Part shown: positions 1 through 6,332 of the stretch, piece after piece
How the letters are laid out: the number at the start of each line of letters is the position of its first letter
Numbering within the stretch: the first letter of the stretch is position 1
NCBI GenBank assembly: GCA_047518005.1
Contig: JAKZRT010000160.1
Coordinates: 1 to 6,349, forward strand
DNA from: JAKZRT01 sp047518005
Lineage (GTDB): Bacteria > Pseudomonadota > Alphaproteobacteria > Rhodobacterales > Rhodobacteraceae
Reading direction: 5' to 3'
DNA: 6,349 nt
Position numbers and translations under genes: made by a program
The notes under the pieces: generated by a model
Databases searched by the model: none
Told to the model about the DNA's origin: nothing
What the model saw: only the letters and a program-made list of their open reading frames with translations

Positions 1-53
1 ACCTCCTCGAACTTCATCAATCTCAGTCCCTGTACCTGCTCCGTCCGACGCAT
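1..53 (-). CDS. Transposase N-terminus, ISNCY-like (partial, runs off window)
   Basis: Only the first 17 codons are visible, reading MRRTEQVQGLRLMKFEE, followed by the first two bases of a valine codon. This N-terminus resembles ISNCY-family transposases, in which a helix-turn-helix region (an LSQ..AAE.LGVSERTFRRW-like stretch) normally follows, then a DDE integrase core; both would lie outside the window. The start is supported by a GGAGGG Shine-Dalgarno sequence at minus-strand 64-59, five bases before the ATG at 53-51. The gene reads away from the liv operon. Its product would catalyse cut-and-paste or copy-paste movement of the element. Whether the full gene is intact cannot be seen. Confidence 0.65.
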   Translation of the reverse strand, partial: MRRTEQVQGLRLMKFEE

Positions 54-80
54 CGCCTCCCTCCATGGCTTGGAGGCGTT

Positions 81-118
81 CTAAAACCGGACAGATCATC
101 TGGTACATAAACCGGACA
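81..118 (-). repeat. IS terminal inverted repeat with two 25-base-spaced binding-site-like repeats
   Basis: The decamer AAACCGGACA occurs at 84-93 and again at 109-118, with start points 25 bases apart. Aligned without gaps on the minus strand against 6232-6265, 28 of 34 positions agree and 15 consecutive bases are identical. The paired repeats probably serve as transposase binding sites; that role is inferred. Confidence 0.7.
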
Positions 119-122
119 TATC

Positions 123-139
123 GCGTGTTACCGACACGC
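123..139. repeat. Perfect 6-bp inverted repeat next to the IS boundary
   Basis: GCGTGT and ACACGC flank the 5-base loop TACCG. It could be an operator half-site pair or a small hairpin. It starts only a few bases inside the IS boundary, and no poly-T run follows, so a terminator is unlikely. Confidence 0.4.
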
Positions 140-189
140 AACTTTACGGACCTTGTTCTGTTAGCTCAACCGTGTAGGCTGTTACCATT

Positions 190-203
190 GGCCGAAAACG
201 GCC
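190..203 (+). other. Short GC-rich hairpin in the operon leader
   Basis: GGCCG-AAAA-CGGCC forms a 5-bp stem with a 4-base A loop, 31 bases before the start codon of the binding-protein gene. The T-rich tail is poor (TGCTGCTTTA), so it is not a convincing terminator. It may stabilise the mRNA 5' end or act as a leader element; function is unproven. Confidence 0.4.
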
Positions 204-234
204 TGCTGCTTTAGGGCACAAATGGGAGGAAGAA

Positions 235-1464
235 ATGCACCTTAAATCACTGGTATTTGGGGCCGCCACCGCTTTTGGTGTCGCTGTATCGGGCCTGGCT
301 GTTCAGGCCCAGGACTGCGACACTATCACGCTTGGTTCGGCCATCTCGCTAACCGGCAAATACGCCACCAACGGCGTTCACGCCCAGAACGGATATGAAT
401 TCGCCATCACCAAAATCGCCGAAGCCGGCGGCATTATGGTGGGCGACAAATGCTATAACTTTGACGTCGTTTACTACGACGACGAATCCAAGGGCGACCG
501 GGGCGCGACTCTGGCCGAACGCCTGATCAATCAGGACGGCGTTCAATACATGTTAGGGCCGTACAGCTCGGGCCTGACCACGGCAATTGCACCGGTCACC
601 GAGAAGTACAAGATCCCCATGGTCGAGGCTGAAGGCGCCTCGCGGTCGCTTTTCAACAAGGGCTATAGGTACCTCTTTGCGGTCCTGTCGACGTCCGAGC
701 AATATCTGGCATCGGCTATCGCGCTGGCCGCAGAACAGGCCGTGGCGCAGGGCAAAGACGCATCAAGCGTGACGGTCGCCATCGCGGTTGAAAACGATCC
801 CTTCTCGCTGGATATCCGCGCTGGCGTCATGGAAGATGCGGCGAAATACGGCATGAAAGTCGTGATCGACGAAAAACTGCCGCGCGATCTTTCCGATATG
901 ACCGGCATCCTGACCAAGGTTAAGCTGGTCAAGCCTGATGTCCTGATCGTGTCTGGCCACTCGAAAGGGGCCGCGACCGCAGTTCGTCAGGTCGGCGAAC
1001 AGGGCGTTTCGGTGCCGATGTTTGCAATAACCCACTGTGAAGCGGCTGATGTGACGGGGAATTTTGGCGAATTTGCCGAAAACATCCTGTGCTCGACGCA
1101 ATGGGCCGAAACGCTGACCTATGAGGACCCGATCTTTGGGACGGCGGCGAATTACGAGATCGAATTCAAAGGTGCCTATCCTGAATATTCGGCCAAGAAA
1201 GTCCCTTACCAGACAGCACAGGCTTCGGCCGCGGTCTATGTCTTTGCCGATGCGTTCACGCGTGCCGGAACGCTGGACAAAGAGGCCGTGCGCGACGCGC
1301 TGGCGGCAACCGATCTCTCTACATTCTATGGTGACGTCAAGTTTTCGGATGCTGGCAACAACATTGCCAAACCGATGGTGCTGCGGCAAATCCAGGGCGG
1401 CGAATACAAAGTGGTTGCGCCCTCTGCCTTTGCCTCGGACGCGCTGGTCTGGCCGCGCCCGTAA
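235..1464 (+). CDS. Periplasmic substrate-binding protein of a branched-chain amino acid/amide (HAAT) ABC transporter
   Basis: The 409-residue product is a type I periplasmic binding protein (Peripla_BP_6/LivK-like). Residues 1-25 form a Sec signal peptide with a hydrophobic core and an AVQA cleavage site, leaving a mature protein starting QDCDT. The two-lobed domain covers roughly residues 29-390; GPYSSG at 108-113 and the EAEGASRS segment at 131-138 lie where family members contact ligand. Four cysteines occur (28, 73, 268, 286), probably two periplasmic disulfides. The length is typical of the family. The ATG at 235 has an excellent GGGAGGA site five to seven bases upstream. It is the first gene of the operon, separated from livH by a hairpin-containing gap. 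Substrate is unknown: leucine/isoleucine/valine, short amides, urea or aromatic acids are all possible. Confidence 0.93.
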   Translation: MHLKSLVFGAATAFGVAVSGLAVQAQDCDTITLGSAISLTGKYATNGVHAQNGYEFAITKIAEAGGIMVGDKCYNFDVVYYDDESKGDRGATLAERLINQDGVQYMLGPYSSGLTTAIAPVTEKYKIPMVEAEGASRSLFNKGYRYLFAVLSTSEQYLASAIALAAEQAVAQGKDASSVTVAIAVENDPFSLDIRAGVMEDAAKYGMKVVIDEKLPRDLSDMTGILTKVKLVKPDVLIVSGHSKGAATAVRQVGEQGVSVPMFAITHCEAADVTGNFGEFAENILCSTQWAETLTYEDPIFGTAANYEIEFKGAYPEYSAKKVPYQTAQASAAVYVFADAFTRAGTLDKEAVRDALAATDLSTFYGDVKFSDAGNNIAKPMVLRQIQGGEYKVVAPSAFASDALVWPRP

Positions 1465-1485
1465 TTCTGCGCTGATATGACACCG

Positions 1486-1512
1486 TACTGGGCGCATCCA
1501 TTGCGCCCGGTA
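1486..1512 (+). other. Intercistronic hairpin between binding-protein gene and livH
   Basis: TACTGGGCGCA (1486-1496) pairs with TGCGCCCGGTA (1502-1512) around the loop TCCAT. This gives 11 pairs including one G-U. It starts 21 bases after the stop codon. No T-run follows, so it is not a classic intrinsic terminator. In comparable importer operons such structures protect the 3' end of the binding-protein message, or attenuate read-through, so that this protein is made in excess over the membrane components. That role is inferred here. Confidence 0.6.
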
Positions 1513-1560
1513 ACCCTGCTTTGACCCAAGCGTCAAACGCAGCGAGGGAGCCCGGGCAGC

Positions 1561-2475
1561 ATGGACGCCATACTTTTTAACATCAGCCTTCTGATCGACT
1601 TTCCGATTGTGAACCTGAAGATTTTGATCGATGGCGTCATGATCGGTGCGTTGTTTGCACTGGCAGCCTACGGGCTGGCGCTGGTTTGGGGGGTGATGAA
1701 CGTCAAAAACCTGGCGCAGGGCGATTTCGTGATCGCCGGGGGCTACGTTGCCTGGACGCTGTCCCAGATCGGCATCAACCCGCTGTTGGGTGTGCCTTTG
1801 GCGTTTGTGGTCATGTGGGGCATCGGCTGGGTCATCTACAAGATCGTCATCACCCGGGTGATCGAGCGCGACCTCTTCACGTCGCTTCTGGCCACATTCG
1901 GATTGGCCATCATGATGGCCCAGATCATGAATTTGATCTTTGGGTCTGACACCCAATCTGTGAATCTGGGCTACAAGACACTGCACCTTGGCCCCGACGG
2001 CATTATCGACCTGCCGATTGCCAAGCTGATCGGCGTTGGCATGGCCACCGTGCTGGCCGCAGCCGTAATCATCTTCATGAAATCCAGTCGCATGGGACAG
2101 GCCATTCGCGCCACCGCGCAAGACGCGCGTGCGGCGCGGGTCATGGGGATCGACACCGAGAAGATCTATGCTTTCACATTCTCGCTGAATGCCGCGATCT
2201 GCGGCGCGGCGGGGGCGATTATCGTCATGGTCTGGGTGATCCAGCCGTTTTACGGGATCGCCTATTCGATCCGTGCCTTCGTGATCGTCACCGCTGCTGG
2301 TCTGGGCAACCTGCCGGGTGTCATCGCAGCGGGTCTGGGCATTGGTGCCGCCGAACAATTTGGCAGCCACATCTTCGGCATCGGCTATCAACAGGCCATT
2401 GCTGTCATCCTTTTGCTTTTGGTCCTGCTGGTGCGATTGCTGCAGCAACGCCGGAACCGCCAGGTGCTGAAATAA
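1561..2475 (+). CDS. livH: Branched-chain amino acid ABC transporter permease LivH
   Basis: The 304-residue inner-membrane protein is of usual LivH length and belongs to the BPD_transp_2 family. It has about eight hydrophobic segments, starting with the stretch ILIDGVMIGALFALAAYGLA near residues 21-40, followed by the conserved GVMNVKNLAQGDFVIAGGY region. The cytoplasmic coupling segment that contacts an ATPase is visible at residues 178-197 (MGQAIRATAQDARAARVMGI), followed by an alanine/glycine-rich membrane segment. The C-terminus ends in a basic tail (LLQQRRNRQVLK). The ATG at 1561 is preceded by GAGGGAG at 1544-1550, a somewhat long 10-base spacing. It pairs with LivM to form the substrate channel. 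Its TAA stop shares one base with the livM start (TAATG), which suggests translational coupling. Confidence 0.94.
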   Translation: MDAILFNISLLIDFPIVNLKILIDGVMIGALFALAAYGLALVWGVMNVKNLAQGDFVIAGGYVAWTLSQIGINPLLGVPLAFVVMWGIGWVIYKIVITRVIERDLFTSLLATFGLAIMMAQIMNLIFGSDTQSVNLGYKTLHLGPDGIIDLPIAKLIGVGMATVLAAAVIIFMKSSRMGQAIRATAQDARAARVMGIDTEKIYAFTFSLNAAICGAAGAIIVMVWVIQPFYGIAYSIRAFVIVTAAGLGNLPGVIAAGLGIGAAEQFGSHIFGIGYQQAIAVILLLLVLLVRLLQQRRNRQVLK

Positions 2476-3530
2476 TGGGCTCGGTTATGAACAAGAAGTT
2501 TGCCCTGTATGGCGGCCTGATCGTGTTCATTATTGCGGCGCCATTTCTCTTTCCCTCGTTTAACACCCAACTGGCAACGCTTTGGCTGATGATCATCGTC
2601 GCCTTGACCTGGGACATGACCGGCGGGCAGATGGGGTATAATTCGCTTGGCAATATCTTTTTTTATGGCACCGGCATGTACGTGGCGGCTGTCATCACTA
2701 TCGGGCTTTACTATGATGTTGGCGAATACACAGATGCCTCGCGGTCCGAACTTTGGACCTTTACGCCTGCCCAGTATTACACCGGCCTGATCCTTGGTAC
2801 GCTGGGTGCGGGCATATTCTGTGCCGTCTCGGCCTATGTGGTCGGTATGCTCACCTTCGGATTGCGCGGCCCATATTTTGCCATCGGCACATTGGGCGTT
2901 GCGATTGCGGCAGGCGAGATCGTGTCGAACGTCGAATGGCTGGGCGGCGGTCAGGGCATATCGATGCCGATCTTCCACGGCGATTTCGACACTTTCAAGG
3001 TCTTGATCTATTTCCTTTTTGCGGGCCTCGGTGTGGCTCTATTTATCTTTCTCAAATGGCTGTATTCCACACGCTTCGGGGCGGCCATCAACGCCATCCG
3101 CGATGACGAAGAAAAGGCCGAGGCCATGGGCATCCACACCCTGCGCTATAAGCTGATCACCTGGTCGATGGCAGGGTTCTTTGTGGGCGCTGCCGGGGGC
3201 ATATCGGCCTTTCAGCTGATCCATTTCGAACCGCTGGAAACCGCCTATCAAACCGTCAATCTGGGAATATTCATGGTGATCTGCGTGCTTTTGGGCGGCA
3301 AGGGCACGCTGTGGGGGCCGGTGATCGGCGCGGTGCTGTTTCACACCTTCAAGGAACTTACCTGGAACTATTTCCTGGGCTGGCAGTGGGTCGCGCTTGG
3401 GGCGCTGATCGTTGTCGTCGTGGTGTTTTTCCAGGATGGTTTGATGGGCTGGATGTTGCGCCGCTACCCCGAGATATTTGGCGTCAAGATTGACGAAAAA
3501 GACGAGATCATCGCAGAGCCGGGCGAATGA
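2475..3530 (+). CDS. livM: Branched-chain amino acid ABC transporter permease LivM
   Basis: The 351-residue polytopic inner-membrane protein belongs to the same BPD_transp_2 family and is the second half of the channel. The first hydrophobic segment is at about residues 8-25. The conserved GLRGPYFAIGTLGVA motif and GGGQGI segment lie mid-protein. The ATPase-coupling loop is at about residues 201-220 (FGAAINAIRDDEEKAEAMGI), the classic LivM pattern. It ends with a charged cytoplasmic tail rich in D and E. The start codon overlaps the livH stop by one base, with AGGTG at 2462-2466 as a plausible ribosome site; an in-frame ATG at 2487 (Met5) is a possible alternative but lacks a good site. The stop overlaps the livG start by four bases (ATGA). 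Confidence 0.94.
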   Translation: MGSVMNKKFALYGGLIVFIIAAPFLFPSFNTQLATLWLMIIVALTWDMTGGQMGYNSLGNIFFYGTGMYVAAVITIGLYYDVGEYTDASRSELWTFTPAQYYTGLILGTLGAGIFCAVSAYVVGMLTFGLRGPYFAIGTLGVAIAAGEIVSNVEWLGGGQGISMPIFHGDFDTFKVLIYFLFAGLGVALFIFLKWLYSTRFGAAINAIRDDEEKAEAMGIHTLRYKLITWSMAGFFVGAAGGISAFQLIHFEPLETAYQTVNLGIFMVICVLLGGKGTLWGPVIGAVLFHTFKELTWNYFLGWQWVALGALIVVVVVFFQDGLMGWMLRRYPEIFGVKIDEKDEIIAEPGE

Positions 3531-4270
3531 GCACCATCATCGAGCTTTCCGGTGTTTCCAAGTCGTTCGGCGGTGTTCATGCCAATGCCGACGTGTCGAT
3601 GACGGTCGAAAAGGGTGCGATCACCGGGCTGATCGGGCCGAACGGGTCAGGCAAGACCACGCTTTTCAATTCGATCGTCGGCTATCACCCGATCGACGCA
3701 GGTTCGATCAAATTCGAGGGCCAAGAAATATCGCGGATGCTGGTCCCGCAAATCGCCCGGCTGGGGCTTTTGCGGACCTTCCAGCAAACCCGCACTTACG
3801 GCGCGATGAATTGCGTGGAGAACATGCTGATCTCGATGCCGCATCGCAAGATGTCGGTCATGGACAGCTTCAAACGTACCACGCGCGCAGACGTTGACGA
3901 GGCCGAACATCTGCTTGAATTCGTGGGGCTTTACGAAAAAAGATACTTCAAATCCGGGTCTTTGAGTTTCGGGCAGCAAAAGCTGCTGGAATTTGCCATG
4001 GCATTGATGAACGAACCTACGGTGCTGTTGCTGGACGAGCCGACAGCGGGCATCAACCCAACCCTGATCAACGGGCTGATCGAGCGTCTGCGGCGCGCCA
4101 ATTCCGAATTTGGCATCACGCTTCTGATCATCGAGCACAATATGCGCGTGATCATGAACATGGCCGACAAGATCTATTGCCTGGCGCATGGTCAGATGCT
4201 GGCCGAGGGGCGACCCGACGAGATTCAGGACGATCAACGGGTCATCGACGCTTATCTGGGGGCCCACTGA
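3527..4270 (+). CDS. livG: ABC transporter ATP-binding protein LivG
   Basis: The 247-residue cytoplasmic ATPase is of typical LivG length. Visible motifs in order are Walker A GPNGSGKT (37-44), the Q-loop in RTFQQTR (83-89), the signature LSFGQ (146-150, a variant of LSGGQ common in this subfamily), Walker B VLLLDEP (166-172) and the H-loop histidine in IIEHN (His204). The helical insert after the Q-loop, which includes HRKMSVMDSFKR, is characteristic of LivG compared with LivF. It hydrolyses ATP together with LivF to drive import through LivH/LivM. Its start lies in the last codons of livM (ATGA), so it is probably translated by coupling. Its TGA stop shares one base with the livF ATG. Confidence 0.95.
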   Translation: MSTIIELSGVSKSFGGVHANADVSMTVEKGAITGLIGPNGSGKTTLFNSIVGYHPIDAGSIKFEGQEISRMLVPQIARLGLLRTFQQTRTYGAMNCVENMLISMPHRKMSVMDSFKRTTRADVDEAEHLLEFVGLYEKRYFKSGSLSFGQQKLLEFAMALMNEPTVLLLDEPTAGINPTLINGLIERLRRANSEFGITLLIIEHNMRVIMNMADKIYCLAHGQMLAEGRPDEIQDDQRVIDAYLGAH

Positions 4271-5142
4271 TGAGCGACGACAAAAAACCTGACGTCTCGG
4301 GCTATCATGGCGGATCGGTCGACACGGTCATCTCGGTCGAGGCGGTCACGCAACAAGCGGCGGCCATCGCCGAACACGTCAGTATCGCCGACATCATGGC
4401 GCTGGCAAACAACGACCCGTTTCTGGTGATCGAAGACCTGCACGCCGGTTATGGGCGCATGGAAATTCTGCACGGGGTCAACCTGGCCGTGGCGCGCAAG
4501 CAATCGCTGTGCCTGATCGGGCCGAACGGGGCCGGAAAATCGACCATCCTGCACGCTATATTCGGCTTTAACAACATCTTCTCGGGCCAGATCCGCGTCG
4601 GCGACGGGCCTGACAAGCGCGACATCGCGCAACTTTCCGCCTCGTCGAAACTGAAAGCGGTCGGGATCGCCTATATCCTTCAGGATAAGTCGGTTTTTCC
4701 CGGGATGACCGTTGAAGAAAACCTATGGATGGGCGGATTTTTAAAGGACGAACCGCGCCATGCCAAGGAAGCGGCCGAACGGATATTCGACAAATATCCC
4801 CGCCTGGCGGCGCGACGCAAACATCTGGCCAAGGTCCTGTCGGGCGGCGAACGGCGGCTTTTGGAAATCTCCCGCGCGCTGGTGATGGACCCGGAAATTC
4901 TGCTGGTCGATGAGCCGTCGATCGGGCTCGAGCCGCGCTTCATCGACATGGTGTTTGACATCCTGCGCGAACTGCAGGAGGTCGAAGGCAAGACAATAGT
5001 GATGGTCGAACAGAACGCCAAAAAGGGCTTGGAGTTTGCTGACATCGGCTATGTGCTGGTCTCGGGCGAGGTGGCAATCGTCGGCAAGGGCGACGATCTG
5101 CTGGCAAACCCGGATGTGGGACGCCTGTTCCTCGGCGGCTGA
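4270..5142 (+). CDS. livF: ABC transporter ATP-binding protein LivF, with N-terminal extension
   Basis: The 290-residue cytoplasmic ATPase is the partner of LivG. Walker A is GPNGAGKS (84-91), Q-loop Gln138 (ILQDKSVFPGMTVEENL), signature LSGGE (190-194, usual in LivF), Walker B ILLVDEP (210-216), and a VEQN switch (Gln248 replacing the H-loop histidine, also normal for LivF). The ABC domain begins near residue 51 (FLVIEDLHAGYG), so about 50 residues precede it; typical LivF is about 235-240 residues, making this long. The ATG at 4270 overlaps the livG stop (TGATG), and GGGGG at 4258-4262 is seven bases upstream. A TTG 31 codons upstream is in frame but would overlap livG deeply, so it was not chosen. 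The stop codon abuts that of the convergent hlyD remnant. Confidence 0.93.
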   Translation: MSDDKKPDVSGYHGGSVDTVISVEAVTQQAAAIAEHVSIADIMALANNDPFLVIEDLHAGYGRMEILHGVNLAVARKQSLCLIGPNGAGKSTILHAIFGFNNIFSGQIRVGDGPDKRDIAQLSASSKLKAVGIAYILQDKSVFPGMTVEENLWMGGFLKDEPRHAKEAAERIFDKYPRLAARRKHLAKVLSGGERRLLEISRALVMDPEILLVDEPSIGLEPRFIDMVFDILRELQEVEGKTIVMVEQNAKKGLEFADIGYVLVSGEVAIVGKGDDLLANPDVGRLFLGG

Positions 5143-6226
5143 TCACCCCTCGCGAAAAGCGCGTTTGAAATAATTGGCCAGCGGCTGGATCAGGAATTGC
5201 AGCGGCGTTCGGTCGGCCGTACGCAGGAACGCCTCGACCGGCATCCCCGGCATCAGGTCCTGGTCGAGCTTGGCGAGGGCTTCGATGTCGGGCAGGATCA
5301 CCGCCTCGTAATACGTCTCACCCGTGGCCTCATCCGTAACCGCATCGGCCGACAGTCGCGCAACCCGGCCCAGGACCTCGGGCGTCGTGCGCTGATCGAA
5401 CGAGGTAAAGCGCAGCAGAACCTCCTGTCCGGGATGCACCTGGTCGATGTCGATGGTTTCGATCCGCGCGCTGATCTCAAGCGGCTGACCGCCGGGCACC
5501 AGATACATCATCGCATCAGCAGGCCGCACCACCGATTGGACAGCCAAAATGCGCGAGCCGAAAACCACCCCATCGACCGGCGCCCGAACATCCAGACGCG
5601 CCAGGCTTTCGGCCAGACGTATCCGGCGCTCGGCCAGTTCGATCTCGGAATACTGCAGGTCGCGCAAGCGGGTTATCGCCGCCTCGCGCCGCCGTTCGCC
5701 CAGTTTCACGATCTCGATCTCGAGGCCTGAAGTGCGGGTCCGCGCCGCAGCAATTTCCGAGTTCAGACGCCCAACGTCGCCCTTCAGCCGCGCCATCTCG
5801 CGCCGCAAATCCAACACCTGTGCGGCCTGGATCAGACCCCGCGCCAACAAACTCGCGCGCGCTTCAAGGTCCTGACCCACCAGCGCCAGCTGCGTGTGTT
5901 GTGCCTCAAGCTGGCTCGTGATCCCGTCGATCTCTGCCTCGATCTGCACTTGCTGCTCGCGCAATTGATCGACCTCTTTGTCCAGCGCGTCCCGCCGCGC
6001 CTCAAAAAGTGCACGCTGCCCATCGATCTGGCCCTGTCGCCAGGTCGCGTCCAGGTGCCCGTTTTCGATCCAGGGTGCGAAAGCGACACTTGCGTGCCCC
6101 GCCTGCTCGGCCTCAAGCCGCGCTTTTCGGGCATGAATTTCAAACAGTTGGCGTTCGACCACGCTCAGCTCGGACCGCAAAAACGTACCGTCAAGGCGTA
6201 CCAGAACCTGGCTGTCGAGAACATTC
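5143..6226 (-). pseudogene. HlyD/PrtE-family type I secretion membrane fusion protein, 5' end removed by IS
   Basis: The frame encodes about 360 residues of a type I secretion periplasmic adaptor. Numbering from a TTG at 6180, it shows a long alpha-helical coiled-coil hairpin (about residues 1-190), the second lipoyl half-motif RAPVDG (199-204), a beta-barrel region (IDIDQVHPGQEVLLRF) and the family C-terminus (GMPVEAFLRTADRTPLQFL then YFKRAFREG). Upstream of the TTG the frame continues with recognisable HlyD sequence (NVLDSQVLVRLDGTF, the end of the first lipoyl half), then hits the IS repeat at 6227. Roughly 80-95 N-terminal residues, including the cytoplasmic tail and single membrane anchor, are missing compared with about 430-440 usual. 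The frame stays open to the window edge, with no ATG or GTG. The cognate exporter ATPase gene is not in the window. Confidence 0.85.
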
Positions 6227-6265
6227 TGAGTTGACCGGTTTATGTACCATATGAGTTGACCGCTT
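6227..6265 (+). repeat. IS terminal inverted repeat with two 25-base-spaced repeats
   Basis: This is the counterpart of the left terminal repeat in opposite orientation. CCGGTTTATGTACCA at 6235-6249 is identical to the minus strand of 101-115. The subrepeat at 6227-6237 recurs at 6252-6262. Confidence 0.7.
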
Positions 6266-6281
6266 CTGTTGCGGTTTCTGG

Positions 6282-6332
6282 CCCTGTGGGGAAGTGGTCG
6301 GTCGCGGAGCGGCTGTCCACTTGTCCACAGGG
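6282..6332. repeat. Imperfect inverted repeat inside the right IS end
   Basis: CCCTGTGGGGAAGTGG (6282-6297) is complementary to CCACTTGTCCACAGGG (6317-6332) at 14 of 16 positions, with a 19-base loop. An 11-base direct repeat GGTCGGTCGCG (6296-6306 and 6337-6347) and two TGTCCAC copies (6314-6320, 6322-6328) overlap it. It may be a terminator for the IS transposase or a subterminal structure; no T-run is seen. Confidence 0.5.

Larger units (their letters stand above)
1..120 (-). mobile_element. End of an insertion sequence, probably ISNCY family (partial)
   Basis: The element extends leftward out of the window. Read on the minus strand from the boundary, it begins near position 118-120 with TGTCCGGTTTATGTACCA, and a second copy of TGTCCGGTTT lies 25 bases further in (plus-strand copies of AAACCGGACA at 109-118 and 84-93). 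A transposase start follows at position 53. The 15-base core CCGGTTTATGTACCA recurs in opposite orientation at 6235-6249, as expected of an IS terminal inverted repeat. The exact outer boundary cannot be fixed because no target duplication can be seen. The family assignment rests on the transposase N-terminus and is from memory. Confidence 0.75.
121..234 (+). promoter_or_regulatory. Leader between the IS end and the ABC operon
   Basis: No gene is seen here. It contains a perfect 6-base inverted repeat GCGTGT/ACACGC at 123-128 and 134-139 with loop TACCG, and a GGCCG-AAAA-CGGCC hairpin at 190-203. TGTTACC occurs twice, at 126-132 and 180-186. A weak promoter candidate is TTGTTC at 153-158 with TAGGCT at 175-180 (16-base spacer); the -10 match is poor, so it is only a suggestion. 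A strong ribosome binding site, GGGAGGA at 224-230, precedes the ATG at 235. The operon's natural upstream region ends at the IS about 115 bases before the start codon, so further regulatory DNA may have been displaced. Confidence 0.45.

Noticed and set aside
1..66. Alternative transposase start at the minus-strand ATG 66-64
   Set aside because: That frame gives a glycine/aspartate-rich peptide with no family resemblance. The ATG at 53 gives a recognisable transposase N-terminus with a well-placed GGAGGG.
190..203. Intrinsic terminator in the leader
   Set aside because: The stem is only 5 bp and no T-run follows.
763..2448. Very long open frame on the minus strand opposite the binding-protein gene and livH (561 codons)
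   Set aside because: Its translation is rich in H, D, Q and R with no domain pattern, and it lies opposite two clearly recognisable plus-strand genes. It is an antisense shadow of GC-rich codon usage.
4177..4269. Upstream in-frame TTG start that would lengthen LivF to 321 residues
   Set aside because: It would overlap livG by more than 90 bases and add an arginine/glycine-rich stretch that is the out-of-frame reading of the livG C-terminus. The ATG at 4270 has TGATG coupling and a better ribosome site.
5143..6180. Treating the HlyD frame as an intact gene starting at TTG 6180
   Set aside because: HlyD-like sequence continues upstream of the TTG to the IS boundary, no convincing ribosome site precedes it, and the product would lack the membrane anchor.
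5197..6254. Several plus-strand open frames opposite hlyD
   Set aside because: They are arginine-rich or low-complexity shadows of the HlyD coding frame, without ribosome sites or domain signatures.
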